Source: Aliicoccus sp041838435
GTDB lineage: Bacteria; Bacillota; Bacilli; Staphylococcales; Salinicoccaceae
Assembly: GCA_041838435.1 (NCBI GenBank)
Contig: JBGYPO010000155.1
Span: forward strand, 1 to 30,416
Direction of reading: 5' to 3'
Length of the DNA stretch: 30,416 bases
The notes beneath the pieces were generated by a model that was not told where the DNA came from, searched no databases, and saw only the letters and a program-made list of their open reading frames with translations. Positions 1-8,270 of this stretch are shown here, in pieces; the stretch's first letter is position 1, and the number at the start of each line of letters is the position of its first letter. A program made the position numbers and the translations under genes.

Positions 1-204
1 AAATCCGTATGGGGAACGCGAAACAACATTCGCCGTTCCACAGAGACTCCAAAATCCGTATGGGGAACGCGGAACAACATTCGCCGTTCCACAGAGACTA
101 CAAAATCCGTATGGGGAACACAAAACAACATTCGCCGTTCCACAGAGACTCCAAACTCCGTCTGCAGGAACGCGATACAAAAATGCCGTTCCACACAGAG
201 TCTA
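1..204 (+). repeat. 51-bp tandem hairpin array 1 (family A)
   Basis: Four direct units begin at 1, 52, 103 and 154, an exact 51-bp period; the fourth is diverged. Each unit has a loop AGAGACTCCAAAATCCGTAT, an arm GGGGAACGC, a 13-nt linker (GAAACAACATTCG) and an opposing arm CGCCGTTCC, so neighbouring arms can pair through CGTTCC/GGAACG. The family is the same as the array at 11842-12570 but in the opposite orientation. The last unit merges into the gnd terminator. The array reaches the window edge and may continue to the left. The only open reading frame across it (9-218) is a by-product of the period being a multiple of three. Confidence 0.93.
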
Positions 205-224
205 GACAACCTCTGTAGAACGGC
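178..224 (-). terminator. Intrinsic terminator of gnd, built from repeat sequence
   Basis: Inverted repeat GCCGTTCCACACAGAG (185-200) against CTCTGTAGAACGGC (211-224), with a 10-nt loop. On the minus strand it is followed by a run of five T (179-183). It lies about 20 nt after the gnd stop. One arm is the repeat-unit sequence GCCGTTCCACAGAG with one small insertion, so the terminator and the end of array 1 are the same DNA. Confidence 0.8.
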
Positions 225-244
225 ACTCAACTCAATCAATATAT

Positions 245-1660
245 TTACTTCGCTTCATGGATCCAATCTGTGTGGAAGACACCTTCGATGTCGACGCGCT
301 CGTACGTATGGGCACCAAAGTAGTCACGCTGTGCCTGAATCATGTTCGCACTGAGACGCGATTTCGTAATGCCGTCATAATAAGAAATGGCACTCGTAAA
401 TCCGGACATCGGCACCCCGTGACGTATCGCAGCAACCGCAACCGCGCGGAGATTATCTTCATACTTCTTAATAATCTTCACGAAGTATTCATCCAAAATT
501 AAATTTTCTAACTCGGGATTCTTCGCATATGCCTGATTAATCTTATCCAGGAATTGCGCGCGGATAATACAACCCTTACGCCATATCATCGCAATCTCAC
601 CCAGCTGTAAATCCCAAGCATATTCAAGACTCGCTTCTTTAAGCAGTCTAAATCCCTGTTGATACGCAAGTATCTTACTCAGGTAAAGTCCGCGTCGCAA
701 TGACTCCAGCATCGCACTTTTATCAGCTTCGTCCATCAATTTGATATCATTATGATACACTTCACTAATCGCCTTACGCTCCAAAATCAAACTCGATAAA
801 CAGCGCATAAACACGCTGTCTGTGATCATCGACAACGGCACACCAAGTGACAGTGCTTCAATACCTGTCCACTTGCCTGTACCTTTTTGGCCAGCCTTAT
901 CCAGAATCAAATCGATCACATAGTCACCGTCTTCATTTTTAAACTTCAAAATGTTCGCAGTAATCTCAATCAAATAACTGTTCAACTCACCAGTGTTCCA
1001 TTCGCTGAACACGTCGCTCATCTCGTCATTCGTCATATTCATACAATACTTCATAAAATAATACGCTTCACTAATAAGCTCCATATCAGCATACTCAATC
1101 CCGTTATGAACCATCTTCACGTAATGCCCACTGCCGTCTGGGCCGATATAAGTAACCGTCGGCTGACCGTCGTCAGCGCGTGCAGCAATTTTATTAAAAA
1201 TCGCAGCAACTTTGTCATACGCTTCTCGCTGACCGCCCGGCATCAGCGCAGGTCCGTTCAGAGCACCCTCTTCACCGCCGCTTACACCCATGCCGATAAA
1301 GTTCACGCCAACTTCAGTGAGCGTTTTATTGCGTCTCATTGTGTTTGTGTAAGTCTCGTTACCGCCATCGATTAAAATATCGCCAGCCTGCAGCAATGGT
1401 TTTAAACGTTCAATCGTCTGATCCGTCACGTCACCGCTCTTAACAAGCAACATTATAATTTTTGGTGACACCAGCGAACCTACAAAATTTTCTACGGTAT
1501 CTGCGATATTCACATTATACGCATCAAGTTCATGTTCTCGACTTTGACGCACTGTATCGAAAAAATCAAATGTCGTGACGTTAAATCCGTTGTTCGCCAT
1601 ATTTTTAGCGATGTTTGCGCCCATTACACCTAAACCTACAACGCCGATATCATACTGCAT
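245..1660 (-). CDS. gnd: 6-phosphogluconate dehydrogenase, decarboxylating
   Basis: Oxidatively decarboxylates 6-phosphogluconate to ribulose 5-phosphate, reducing NADP+, in the oxidative pentose phosphate pathway (cytosolic dimer). 471 aa, the normal family length. Visible: N-terminal Rossmann motif GLGVMG (residues 9-14), the substrate-binding stretch GMGVSGGEEGALNGP near 125, the catalytic-lysine segment KMVHNGIEY near 182, and the C-terminal tail RDYFGAHTYER that completes the neighbouring subunit's active site. The ATG lies 2 nt after the stop of the upstream peptidase gene, and its ribosome site (AAGGGG, 8 nt away) lies inside that gene's end, so the two are probably translationally coupled. 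In Bacillus, gndA sits near the same genes (yqjE, brxB, bkd), which supports orthology. Confidence 0.97.
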   Translation of the reverse strand: MQYDIGVVGLGVMGANIAKNMANNGFNVTTFDFFDTVRQSREHELDAYNVNIADTVENFVGSLVSPKIIMLLVKSGDVTDQTIERLKPLLQAGDILIDGGNETYTNTMRRNKTLTEVGVNFIGMGVSGGEEGALNGPALMPGGQREAYDKVAAIFNKIAARADDGQPTVTYIGPDGSGHYVKMVHNGIEYADMELISEAYYFMKYCMNMTNDEMSDVFSEWNTGELNSYLIEITANILKFKNEDGDYVIDLILDKAGQKGTGKWTGIEALSLGVPLSMITDSVFMRCLSSLILERKAISEVYHNDIKLMDEADKSAMLESLRRGLYLSKILAYQQGFRLLKEASLEYAWDLQLGEIAMIWRKGCIIRAQFLDKINQAYAKNPELENLILDEYFVKIIKKYEDNLRAVAVAAIRHGVPMSGFTSAISYYDGITKSRLSANMIQAQRDYFGAHTYERVDIEGVFHTDWIHEAK

Positions 1661-1662
1661 GT

Positions 1663-2784
1663 TTATTGCCCCTTCTTTGCCTGTACTTGAATCAGTTCTA
1701 CAACTAACTCTGTAATAGCGACAAGCTCACTAATTGGCATGCGCTCATGCTTCGTATGTATTTCTTCATAACCGAGTCCAAGTATAATTGTCTCAATGCC
1801 TTTTTCAGCAAACACGTTACCGTCACTACCGCCGCCTAAACTAATCAGCTCAGGTGTGCGGCCGATGTTTTTGATTGCCTCAATAGCTGTTGTCACAATT
1901 TCACGCTCAGGGCTCACATTGATTGGTGCGTACACATTTTTTTCAACAAATTTAACTTCGCCACCCATCTCGCGCGCTGTCTCAACAAACACTGATCTCA
2001 TATGTTCAACTTGAGCATCCAACTTCTCCATGACAAGACTTCTTGCTTCTGCTTTCATAACCACGTGATCTGTCACGACGTTCGTCGCTTCTCCACCAAA
2101 AATCGAACCGATATTCGCTGTTGTCTCGTCATCGATGCGACCGAGCTTCATCGCAGCAATTGCACGCGCCGCAATTTCAATCGCACTGACGCCTTTTTCA
2201 GGTGCCACACCAGCGTGCGCCGTTTTCCCAAACACTTCAATATCAATTTTACTTTGCGTCGGTGCCTGCGTGACAACAGTACCCACCAAACCTGGTGCAT
2301 CAATTGCATAGCCGAATTTAGATTTAATCTTGCTTGTATCAAACGCCTTCGCGCCAACAAGACCTGTCTCTTCGCCAACTGTAATAATAATTTCAATATC
2401 ACCGTGCTCGATTTTTTCTTCTTTAATCATGCGAATCATTTCAATCAGTGCAGCAATTCCTGCCTTATCATCCGCACCAAGAATCGTCGTGCCGTCAGTG
2501 ATGATGTAATCGTCTACGACAGATGGCTTAACGTTATTACCTGGCTTTACCGTATCCATATGGACCATGAAGCAAATCGGTTCCACGTCTACCGTCCCCT
2601 GCACGCGCGCAATAATGTTACCAGCACCATAACCCGTTTCAATTTGAGAGTCATCTTCTTCAACCGCAATGCCGAGAGAACTTAATTCACGTACTAAATA
2701 ATCAGCAATTAAGCGCTCATCTCCTGACTCTGAGTTAATTTGTACAAGTGTAAGCAGTGTATCTATTAATCGTTGTTTATTCAT
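1663..2784 (-). CDS. M20-family metallopeptidase, PepT-like (YqjE type)
   Basis: Predicted cytosolic two-zinc aminopeptidase of the M20 family, related to tripeptidase PepT and B. subtilis YqjE; its substrate is probably a short peptide but the sequence does not prove this. 373 aa. Metal and catalytic motifs are in order: HMDTV (His75/Asp77), LGADDKAG (Asp105-Asp106 region), the GEE pair (Glu138-139), AIDAP near 157, KTAHAG in the dimerisation lid, and a C-terminal GYEEIHTKHERM that supplies the last zinc histidine. Start ATG follows AAAGGTG by 8 nt. gnd follows after 2 nt, so this is the first gene of a two-gene unit. No convincing promoter was resolved in the 75-nt gap shared with the divergent gene at 2860. 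Confidence 0.9.
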   Translation of the reverse strand: MNKQRLIDTLLTLVQINSESGDERLIADYLVRELSSLGIAVEEDDSQIETGYGAGNIIARVQGTVDVEPICFMVHMDTVKPGNNVKPSVVDDYIITDGTTILGADDKAGIAALIEMIRMIKEEKIEHGDIEIIITVGEETGLVGAKAFDTSKIKSKFGYAIDAPGLVGTVVTQAPTQSKIDIEVFGKTAHAGVAPEKGVSAIEIAARAIAAMKLGRIDDETTANIGSIFGGEATNVVTDHVVMKAEARSLVMEKLDAQVEHMRSVFVETAREMGGEVKFVEKNVYAPINVSPEREIVTTAIEAIKNIGRTPELISLGGGSDGNVFAEKGIETIILGLGYEEIHTKHERMPISELVAITELVVELIQVQAKKGQ

Positions 2785-2799
2785 CTATGTTCACCTTTC

Positions 2800-2828
2800 T
2801 TGTCAGCCCATCTATGTTAATATATAAT
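2800..2828 (+). promoter_or_regulatory. Sigma-A promoter of the Prli42-like gene
   Basis: TTGTCA (2800-2805), a 17-bp spacer, then TATAAT (2823-2828): a near-consensus housekeeping promoter 32 bp upstream of the ATG at 2860. It fires divergently from the peptidase gene. Confidence 0.8.
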
Positions 2829-2859
2829 ATGTAAAGTAAATTTTTTTGAGGATGATTCT

Positions 2860-2961
2860 ATGCAAAACAAACGAATTCGAGTTATAATTATTTGGATTAT
2901 GGTAGTCCTTATCGTCGTCTCAGGATTATTATTCGGTCTCAGCATGTTAACGACGATGTAG
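2860..2961 (+). CDS. prli42: Prli42-like small membrane peptide
   Basis: A 33-aa ORF: a basic start MQNKRIR, one hydrophobic helix (residues 8-28) and a short polar end. This is the layout of Prli42, the roughly 31-residue peptide that anchors the stressosome to the membrane in Listeria and has homologues across Firmicutes, often beside brxB. Here it sits between the yqjE-like gene and brxB. Support for translation: a consensus promoter, GAGG 8 nt before the ATG, and a strong terminator directly after the stop. Stressosome anchoring is inferred from the family; no stressosome genes lie in this window. An unrelated small membrane peptide is the alternative. Confidence 0.82.
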   Translation: MQNKRIRVIIIWIMVVLIVVSGLLFGLSMLTTM

Positions 2962-2964
2962 CAC

Positions 2965-2993
2965 AAAAAGAGGTCATATGACCTCTTTTTTTT
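2965..2993. terminator. Bidirectional terminator between prli42 and brxB
   Basis: Perfect stem AAAGAGGTCAT/ATGACCTCTTT flanked by A5 on the left and T7-8 on the right, so it works in both directions. It starts 4 nt after the prli42 stop and overlaps the brxB stop codon at 2992-2994. Confidence 0.92.
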
Positions 2994-3429
2994 ATTGTGC
3001 TTTACCGTGCTCCATAAACCATGACTGCAGATCCATAATTACACTCATCGTTTCATGACCCTCTATATTATGACGCTCAATCATATCCACTACTTTGCCG
3101 TCTTTAAATAAAATAAATGACGGTGACGACGGGATAAAGTCCGGCGCCTTCTCTCTCACTGCTTCTGTCGCTTCTTTATCTTGTCCAGCAAACACTGTAA
3201 GTAAACGGTCAGGCAGTTGATCGAAGTCAAGCGCGTGACGCGCCGCTGGACGTGCAATACCGCCAGCACAACCACATACTGAGTTCACAAATACAACAGA
3301 CGTACCTTCTTTACTTAATTGATTCTCGACATCTTCAACTGTGCGCATCTGTGTGTAACCCGCTTCATCCATATCATTACGCGCTGTCGTGACAATATCG
3401 TTCATGTACATTTGAAAATCCATTTCCAT
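2992..3429 (-). CDS. brxB: Bacilliredoxin BrxB (BrxA/BrxB family)
   Basis: Thiol-disulfide protein that removes bacillithiol from mixed disulfides on proteins after oxidative stress, using reducing power from bacillithiol reductase. 145 aa, the family size. The diagnostic CGC motif is in SVCGCAGG, cysteines 52 and 54. The thioredoxin-fold cis-proline region SSPSFILF follows near residue 102. Two paralogues exist in Bacillus (BrxA/YphP and BrxB/YqiW); BrxB is chosen because it lies next to bkd, as yqiW does in Bacillus. Start: ATG with AGGAG 7 nt upstream; a second ATG two codons later is too far from it. It is separated from the bkd operon by a terminator and so is probably transcribed alone, but its promoter is not clear. 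Confidence 0.93.
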   Translation of the reverse strand: MEMDFQMYMNDIVTTARNDMDEAGYTQMRTVEDVENQLSKEGTSVVFVNSVCGCAGGIARPAARHALDFDQLPDRLLTVFAGQDKEATEAVREKAPDFIPSSPSFILFKDGKVVDMIERHNIEGHETMSVIMDLQSWFMEHGKAQ

Positions 3430-3444
3430 AAAAATTCTCCTTTT

Positions 3445-3477
3445 ATAAAAAAACCTTATTATAAGAATAATAAGGTT
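3445..3477 (-). terminator. Terminator of the bkd operon
   Basis: Stem AACCTTATTAT (3452-3462) / ATAATAAGGTT (3467-3477) with loop AAGA, followed on the minus strand by seven T. It lies 48 nt after the bkdB stop and upstream of brxB. Confidence 0.9.
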
Positions 3478-3524
3478 TAATGCTCTATATAGAATTTTAT
3501 ATATAGCTCATCTATTTGTAAAGT

Positions 3525-4838
3525 TTAGTAGATTGAACTGTTCTCAATACTCATGTTTTCAATCTTTTCTTTTACAGCTTTTAAGAAGTTTCCTGCAACC
3601 AGACCATCCAAAATACGGTGATCAATTGATAAACATAAGTTCACCATGTCACGTTGTGCAATCATTCCGTCAATAATAACCGGACGTTTCACAATCGATT
3701 CAACCTGCAGAATTGCTGCCTGTGGATGGTTGATAATACCCATGCTCTGTATTGAACCAAATGCACCAGTATTATTTACTGTAATCGTACCACCACTCAT
3801 GTGTGCTTGAGTCAACTTATGGTTACGACCAAGGTTTGCAAGTTCTGATACTTGTTTCGCAACACCTTTAATTGATAAGTCATCAGCGTTTTTGATGACT
3901 GGTACATATAGTTTATCGTCTCCGGCAACAGCAATCGATACGTTAATATCTTTGTTGACGATAATTTTATCGCCCTGCCATGAGCTGTTCATGATTGGAT
4001 ATTCTTTTACAGCTTCAGCAACAGCTTTCACAAAGAAACTAAAGAATGTTAAATTGAAACCTTCTTTTTTCTTAAAATCTTCTTTATGGTGGCTGCGCAC
4101 TTTAACTAAGTTCGTTGCGTCCACTTCCATCATTAACCATGCATGTGGAATTTCAGTGCTTGATTGAACCATCTTCGCTGCAATAGCTTTACGCACACCT
4201 GCAACTGGAATTTCTTCACCAGCCATAGTGCTTGGTTCAGATGGTGTTGAAGCTTTAGGTTCAGTTTTAGGCGCGCTCTCTACAACTGTTTCTGTTGGTT
4301 CAGATTTAACTTCTTCCTGTTGACCCGATTCAACATATTTCAAGATATCTTTTTTCGTAATGCGTCCTTCAAAACCTGTTCCTGTAACGTTTTCAAGATC
4401 CACATTGTGCTCACTTGCTAAGCGCATAACGACAGGTGAAATTCTGGCGTTACTCGGCTTTTCAACGGTACGATCTGCTCTCTTCGATGTATCACTCGCA
4501 CCACTCGCACGCTCGTCTTTTGTTGCTTCTTTAACCGCAGCGCCCGCAGACTCTACATCTTCTTCTTTGTCGATTGACTGAGGTGTCTCGTTTGACGCGC
4601 CACCCTCGACTTCAATCGTACAAATAACGCCGCCGACTTCTACAGTTTCGCCTTCTTCAGCGACTAATGATTTAATCGTACCAGCAAATACAGACGGTAC
4701 TTCAGCGGTTACTTTGTCTGAGATAACTTCACAAATCGGATCGTATTCTTCAACAGTATCGCCTGGTGATACCAACCATTTTTCAATCGTACCCTCAGTA
4801 ACACTCTCACCAAGTTTCGGCATTGTAATTTCTTCCAT
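3525..4838 (-). CDS. bkdB: Branched-chain keto acid dehydrogenase E2 (dihydrolipoyl acyltransferase)
   Basis: Core acyltransferase of the branched-chain 2-oxoacid dehydrogenase complex: it takes acyl groups from E1 on a swinging lipoyl arm and passes them to CoA. 437 aa. Domains: a lipoyl domain (1-78) with lipoyl-lysine Lys42 in SDKVTAEVP; an acidic, Ala/Thr/Ser-rich linker (80-128); a peripheral subunit-binding domain (about 130-170) ending FEGRITKKDILKYVE; a second linker; and a catalytic domain from about 210 with the active-site motif DHRILDG near residue 408. Last gene of the operon. The ribosome site AGGAGG starts at the bkdAB stop and lies 10 nt before the ATG. Lipoylation would begin with LipM (26997-27830). 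An acetyl-transferring E2 is unlikely given the operon. Confidence 0.96.
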   Translation of the reverse strand: MEEITMPKLGESVTEGTIEKWLVSPGDTVEEYDPICEVISDKVTAEVPSVFAGTIKSLVAEEGETVEVGGVICTIEVEGGASNETPQSIDKEEDVESAGAAVKEATKDERASGASDTSKRADRTVEKPSNARISPVVMRLASEHNVDLENVTGTGFEGRITKKDILKYVESGQQEEVKSEPTETVVESAPKTEPKASTPSEPSTMAGEEIPVAGVRKAIAAKMVQSSTEIPHAWLMMEVDATNLVKVRSHHKEDFKKKEGFNLTFFSFFVKAVAEAVKEYPIMNSSWQGDKIIVNKDINVSIAVAGDDKLYVPVIKNADDLSIKGVAKQVSELANLGRNHKLTQAHMSGGTITVNNTGAFGSIQSMGIINHPQAAILQVESIVKRPVIIDGMIAQRDMVNLCLSIDHRILDGLVAGNFLKAVKEKIENMSIENSSIY

Positions 4839-4852
4839 AATACTAGTACCTC

Positions 4853-5836
4853 CTAATGTTCAGCTAATTCTTTCATTTTGTCATAAATTTTTTCTGGATT
4901 GACCATAAAGAAATCTTCCATAGGCGGTGAATATGGCATCGCTGGGACATCCGGTCCAGCTAAACGCATAATTGGCGCATCTAAATCATATAGACAGTTC
5001 TCACCAATAATTGCTGATACCTCACTCATAATCGAACCTTCTAAGTTGTCTTCAGTAACGAGTAATACTTTACCTGTCTTCTTCGCTGCTTTAATAATCG
5101 ATTCTTTATCGAGTGGGTATACAGTTCTTAAATCCAGTACTTCTGTTTCATAACCCTCTTCTTTTAGACGCTCAGCCGCCTGGAGTGCATAGTTTACCAT
5201 CAGACCGTACGTGATGACTGTAATATCGTCACCTTCACGCTTCACATCCGCTTCACCGATTGGCACTGTGTATTCACCTTCGGGCACTTCTTCTTTTAAT
5301 AAACGATATGCTTTTTTATGTTCAAAGAATAAGACAGGGTCGTTATCACGAATCGCAGAAATCAGTAAACCTTTTGCATCACTTGGTGTTGAAGGTATAA
5401 CCACTTTCAAACCAGGCGTTGATGCAAATATTGTTTCAATCGACTGCGAGTGATAAAGTGCGCCGTGAATCCCGCCGCCAAATGGAGCACGAATAACAAG
5501 TGGCGCGTTCCAATCACCGTTTGAGCGGTAGCGAATTTTTGCTGCTTCATTTAAGATTTGGTTTGTCGCAGGCAGGATATATTCAGCGAACTGAATCTCA
5601 GCTACCGGACGCTTACCCATCATCGCAGCACCTATACACATACCGACAATGTTACTCTCAGCAAGTGGTGAGTCGAGACATCTCCACTTACCATACTTCT
5701 CTTGTAAACCTACGGTAACACCGAATACGCCACCTTTATAACCGACGTCTTCACCAAAGATAAAAACATTCTCGTCTTGGCCCATTTCATAATCTAATGC
5801 ATCTGTAATTGCTTGAAGATAAGACATTTTAGCCAT
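4853..5836 (-). CDS. bkdAB: Branched-chain keto acid dehydrogenase E1 beta
   Basis: Beta subunit of the thiamine-diphosphate-dependent E1, which decarboxylates the 2-oxoacids of Leu, Ile and Val and loads the acyl group on E2 lipoate. 327 aa, the family length. Characteristic stretches: FGEDVGYKGGVFGVT near 28-42, DSPLAESNIVG, QFAEYI in the thiamine-pyrophosphate contact region, and PFGGGIHGALYHSQS. The ATG overlaps the last 8 nt of bkdAA (ATGGCTAA), so the two E1 subunits are translationally coupled, fitting their 1:1 stoichiometry. A second in-frame ATG three codons later is a less likely start, because GAGG lies 9 nt before the first. Confidence 0.96.
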   Translation of the reverse strand: MAKMSYLQAITDALDYEMGQDENVFIFGEDVGYKGGVFGVTVGLQEKYGKWRCLDSPLAESNIVGMCIGAAMMGKRPVAEIQFAEYILPATNQILNEAAKIRYRSNGDWNAPLVIRAPFGGGIHGALYHSQSIETIFASTPGLKVVIPSTPSDAKGLLISAIRDNDPVLFFEHKKAYRLLKEEVPEGEYTVPIGEADVKREGDDITVITYGLMVNYALQAAERLKEEGYETEVLDLRTVYPLDKESIIKAAKKTGKVLLVTEDNLEGSIMSEVSAIIGENCLYDLDAPIMRLAGPDVPAMPYSPPMEDFFMVNPEKIYDKMKELAEH

Positions 5837-6830
5837 TGTTACTTACCTCCTCGTAAACATTTTTAAGTGTTTCTTCTGGCGCAGGATATGGCGCTGCTTC
5901 GGCTGTTTTCGTCGCATCTGCCACAATTTTCTTAACTTCAGCATCAAGTGCTTCCATCCATGCCTCGTCCACAATTTCGTTCTCTAATAAATACACTTTA
6001 AACAATTTATTACAGTCTTCTTCTTTCATTGCTTCAATATCTTCTTTTGTACGGTACAGGTTATGGTTATCGTCTGATGAGTGCGCTGTTAAACGCGTAC
6101 TCATTGCTTCGATTAATGATGCACCTTCGCCATTCACTGCACGTTCACGTGCGCGTTTCACTGATGCGTAAACCGCAATCGGGTCATTCCCATCAATCTG
6201 TTCACCGAACATGCCGTAGCCTATCGCACGATCAGATAGTTTATCCGCACCATATTGTAATTCAACCGGTGTACTGATTGCATATTTATTGTTTTCAATC
6301 ACACATATGAACGGTAAATCATGTGTTCCCGCAAAGTTTAAACCTTCATGGAAATCCCCCTGGTTTGTAGAACCTTCACCAACCGTTGTCAGTGCGACAC
6401 GTGCTTCATCATCAATTCTGAATTTATATGCTGCACCAACCGCGTGTAAAATTTGTGTCGCAACAGTTGACCCCTGCGTCAGGACATTGGCAGCCTTTTT
6501 ACTGAAGTGAGACGGCATCTGTTTACCGCCACTGTTGATGTCCCCTTCTTTAGCGAATGCAGACAGCATTGTTTCTTCCGGTGTAATACCAAAATAAGTC
6601 ACAAGTGCTAAATCTCTATAGTACGGACTTAGTATATCCTGCTCTTTATCTAGTGCGAGAGCAATACCGACCTGTGTCGCTTCTTGACCTTGACACGAGA
6701 TAACAAACGGTAATTTACCCGCTCTGTTTAATAACCACATGCGCTCGTCCAACTTACGTGCGAGCAGCATGTAGCGATACATTTCTTTTAAATCATCAGG
6801 TGTTAAACCTGCTTCTTTATAATCCATCAT
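5829..6830 (-). CDS. bkdAA: Branched-chain keto acid dehydrogenase E1 alpha
   Basis: Alpha subunit of the E1 decarboxylase; with BkdAB it forms the alpha2beta2 enzyme that binds thiamine diphosphate and Mg2+. 333 aa. The cofactor motif is GEGSTNQGDFHEGLNFA, ending in the NNKYAIS segment; GEG in place of the GDG of pyruvate dehydrogenases is typical of branched-chain E1s. Further family marks: CQGQEATQVG near 50 and the phosphorylation-loop region RLTAHSSDDNH. GGAGG lies 8 nt before the first of two adjacent ATGs. It overlaps bkdAB by 8 nt and follows lpdA after 12 nt. Confidence 0.96.
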   Translation of the reverse strand: MMDYKEAGLTPDDLKEMYRYMLLARKLDERMWLLNRAGKLPFVISCQGQEATQVGIALALDKEQDILSPYYRDLALVTYFGITPEETMLSAFAKEGDINSGGKQMPSHFSKKAANVLTQGSTVATQILHAVGAAYKFRIDDEARVALTTVGEGSTNQGDFHEGLNFAGTHDLPFICVIENNKYAISTPVELQYGADKLSDRAIGYGMFGEQIDGNDPIAVYASVKRARERAVNGEGASLIEAMSTRLTAHSSDDNHNLYRTKEDIEAMKEEDCNKLFKVYLLENEIVDEAWMEALDAEVKKIVADATKTAEAAPYPAPEETLKNVYEEVSNNG

Positions 6831-6842
6831 GATTATTACCTC

Positions 6843-8258
6843 CTATACATGAATTCCGACGCCTGAAGCGTCTAAACCAAGCTCCATTAAAATCTCACCA
6901 ATCGATGGGTGTGCGTGTACACTGCTGCCGAGTTCAAGTGCTGATGCATCCACAAACTTCGCAAATGCCGCTTCGTTAATCAGTTCCGTCACGTGTGGAC
7001 CAATCATTGTCACGCCTAAAATTGAACCCGTGTCCTTGTCGACATACATCGAACCAAACCCGTTCTCGGGTCCTTCGATCACAGCTTTACCGATAGCACC
7101 GAATGGAATTTTCTTTTTAACGAAATTCACGCCCTGCTCTTTTAACGCTTTGTCGTTCATCCCGACAGACGCCACTTCCGGAGATGTATAAATACATTTT
7201 GGCACCGTATTGTAATCCAGAGTGATAGGCGCTTTATCTGCCATGTGGTCGACTGCGATAAGTCCTTCTTTTGACGCGACGTGCGCAAGCTGCAGGTTCC
7301 CAATCACGTCACCAACTGCGTAGATGTGCTTATCTTTCGTCTGATAAAATTCGTTCGTCTTAATAAATCCGTTATCGAGCTCAATTTTCGTATTGTTTAA
7401 GCCGATATCTTCAGTGTTTGGACTGCGGCCAATCGACACGAGCACTTTATCGAATGTTTCAGCGCCATCTTCAAAGTGAATCGTCGCTTTATCCTCAACT
7501 TTAACAGTCTCTTCAGATAATCCGAGTCCAATGTGGAACTTCACACCCTTATCCGATAACGCACGCTGTAAACGTTTTGAGACGTCTTTATCTTCAGCTG
7601 GTATCAAAGCATTACCTGCTTCAATAACAGTCACCTGTGACCCTAAATCGGTCATGAGTGAAGCGAATTCCAACCCAATGACGCCACCGCCGATGATTGC
7701 AAGCTTCTCAGGAATCGTTTCAAGATGCATCATGTCGTCACTGGAAACGACAACCCTGCCGTCAAATGGGAGGAATGGTAATTGACGCGGCTTAGAACCT
7801 GTCGCAATTAACACGTGGTTATTAATTAAAATTTCCGCCTCTGCCTCTTCATCATGCGGATTCTCTACTGCAACTGTCCCTGCGAGTGGTGAGAAAATTG
7901 ATGGGCCGAGTATACGGCCGTAACCTTCAAATACATCGACATTGTTCTTTTTCATTAAACCTTGAACACCTTTAAACATAGTCTCAACCACTTCATCTTT
8001 GCGCTTCACGATGTTACCGATAGAAAACGCGGGTACTTGCGCGTCTACGCCGTACATCTCAGCATTTTTCATTGATGTAATGACTTCTGCTGACTTCAAC
8101 ATAGATTTCGTTGGAATACATCCTTTATGAAGACAAGTACCACCGAGCTTTTCTGTTTCAACAATAGCTGTTTTTAAGCCGTTCTTGCTTGCTTTAATCG
8201 CAGCAACATATCCTGCTGTCCCCCCGCCGAGTATGACGAGATCATAATTATGTGCCAA
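6843..8258 (-). CDS. lpdA: Dihydrolipoyl dehydrogenase (E3) of the Bkd complex
   Basis: Flavoprotein that reoxidises dihydrolipoyl-E2 with NAD+. 471 aa, full length. FAD motif GGGTAG (11-16), redox disulfide Cys42/Cys47 in GGTCLHKGCIPTK, NAD-binding IIGGGVIGLEFA near 190, FAD-binding AVGDV near 316, and the C-terminal active-site segment HAHPSIGE. The start is TTG, not ATG: the codon sits 8 nt after a strong GGAGG, and protein similarity begins right there (MAHNYDLVILGGG). It corresponds to B. subtilis lpdV, dedicated to Bkd, rather than pdhD, judged by operon position only. Confidence 0.95.
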   Translation of the reverse strand: MAHNYDLVILGGGTAGYVAAIKASKNGLKTAIVETEKLGGTCLHKGCIPTKSMLKSAEVITSMKNAEMYGVDAQVPAFSIGNIVKRKDEVVETMFKGVQGLMKKNNVDVFEGYGRILGPSIFSPLAGTVAVENPHDEEAEAEILINNHVLIATGSKPRQLPFLPFDGRVVVSSDDMMHLETIPEKLAIIGGGVIGLEFASLMTDLGSQVTVIEAGNALIPAEDKDVSKRLQRALSDKGVKFHIGLGLSEETVKVEDKATIHFEDGAETFDKVLVSIGRSPNTEDIGLNNTKIELDNGFIKTNEFYQTKDKHIYAVGDVIGNLQLAHVASKEGLIAVDHMADKAPITLDYNTVPKCIYTSPEVASVGMNDKALKEQGVNFVKKKIPFGAIGKAVIEGPENGFGSMYVDKDTGSILGVTMIGPHVTELINEAAFAKFVDASALELGSSVHAHPSIGEILMELGLDASGVGIHV

Positions 8259-8270
8259 TATAATTACCTC

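Noticed and set aside
9..218. A 69-aa open frame in the left-end repeats
   Set aside because: Same effect of the 51-bp period; no ribosome site, and it runs through the gnd terminator.
887..1375. 162-aa plus-strand frame opposite gnd
   Set aside because: Shadow of a well-supported gene; no ribosome site and no recognisable family. The same applies to other antisense frames, such as 2002-2685 and 19294-19704.
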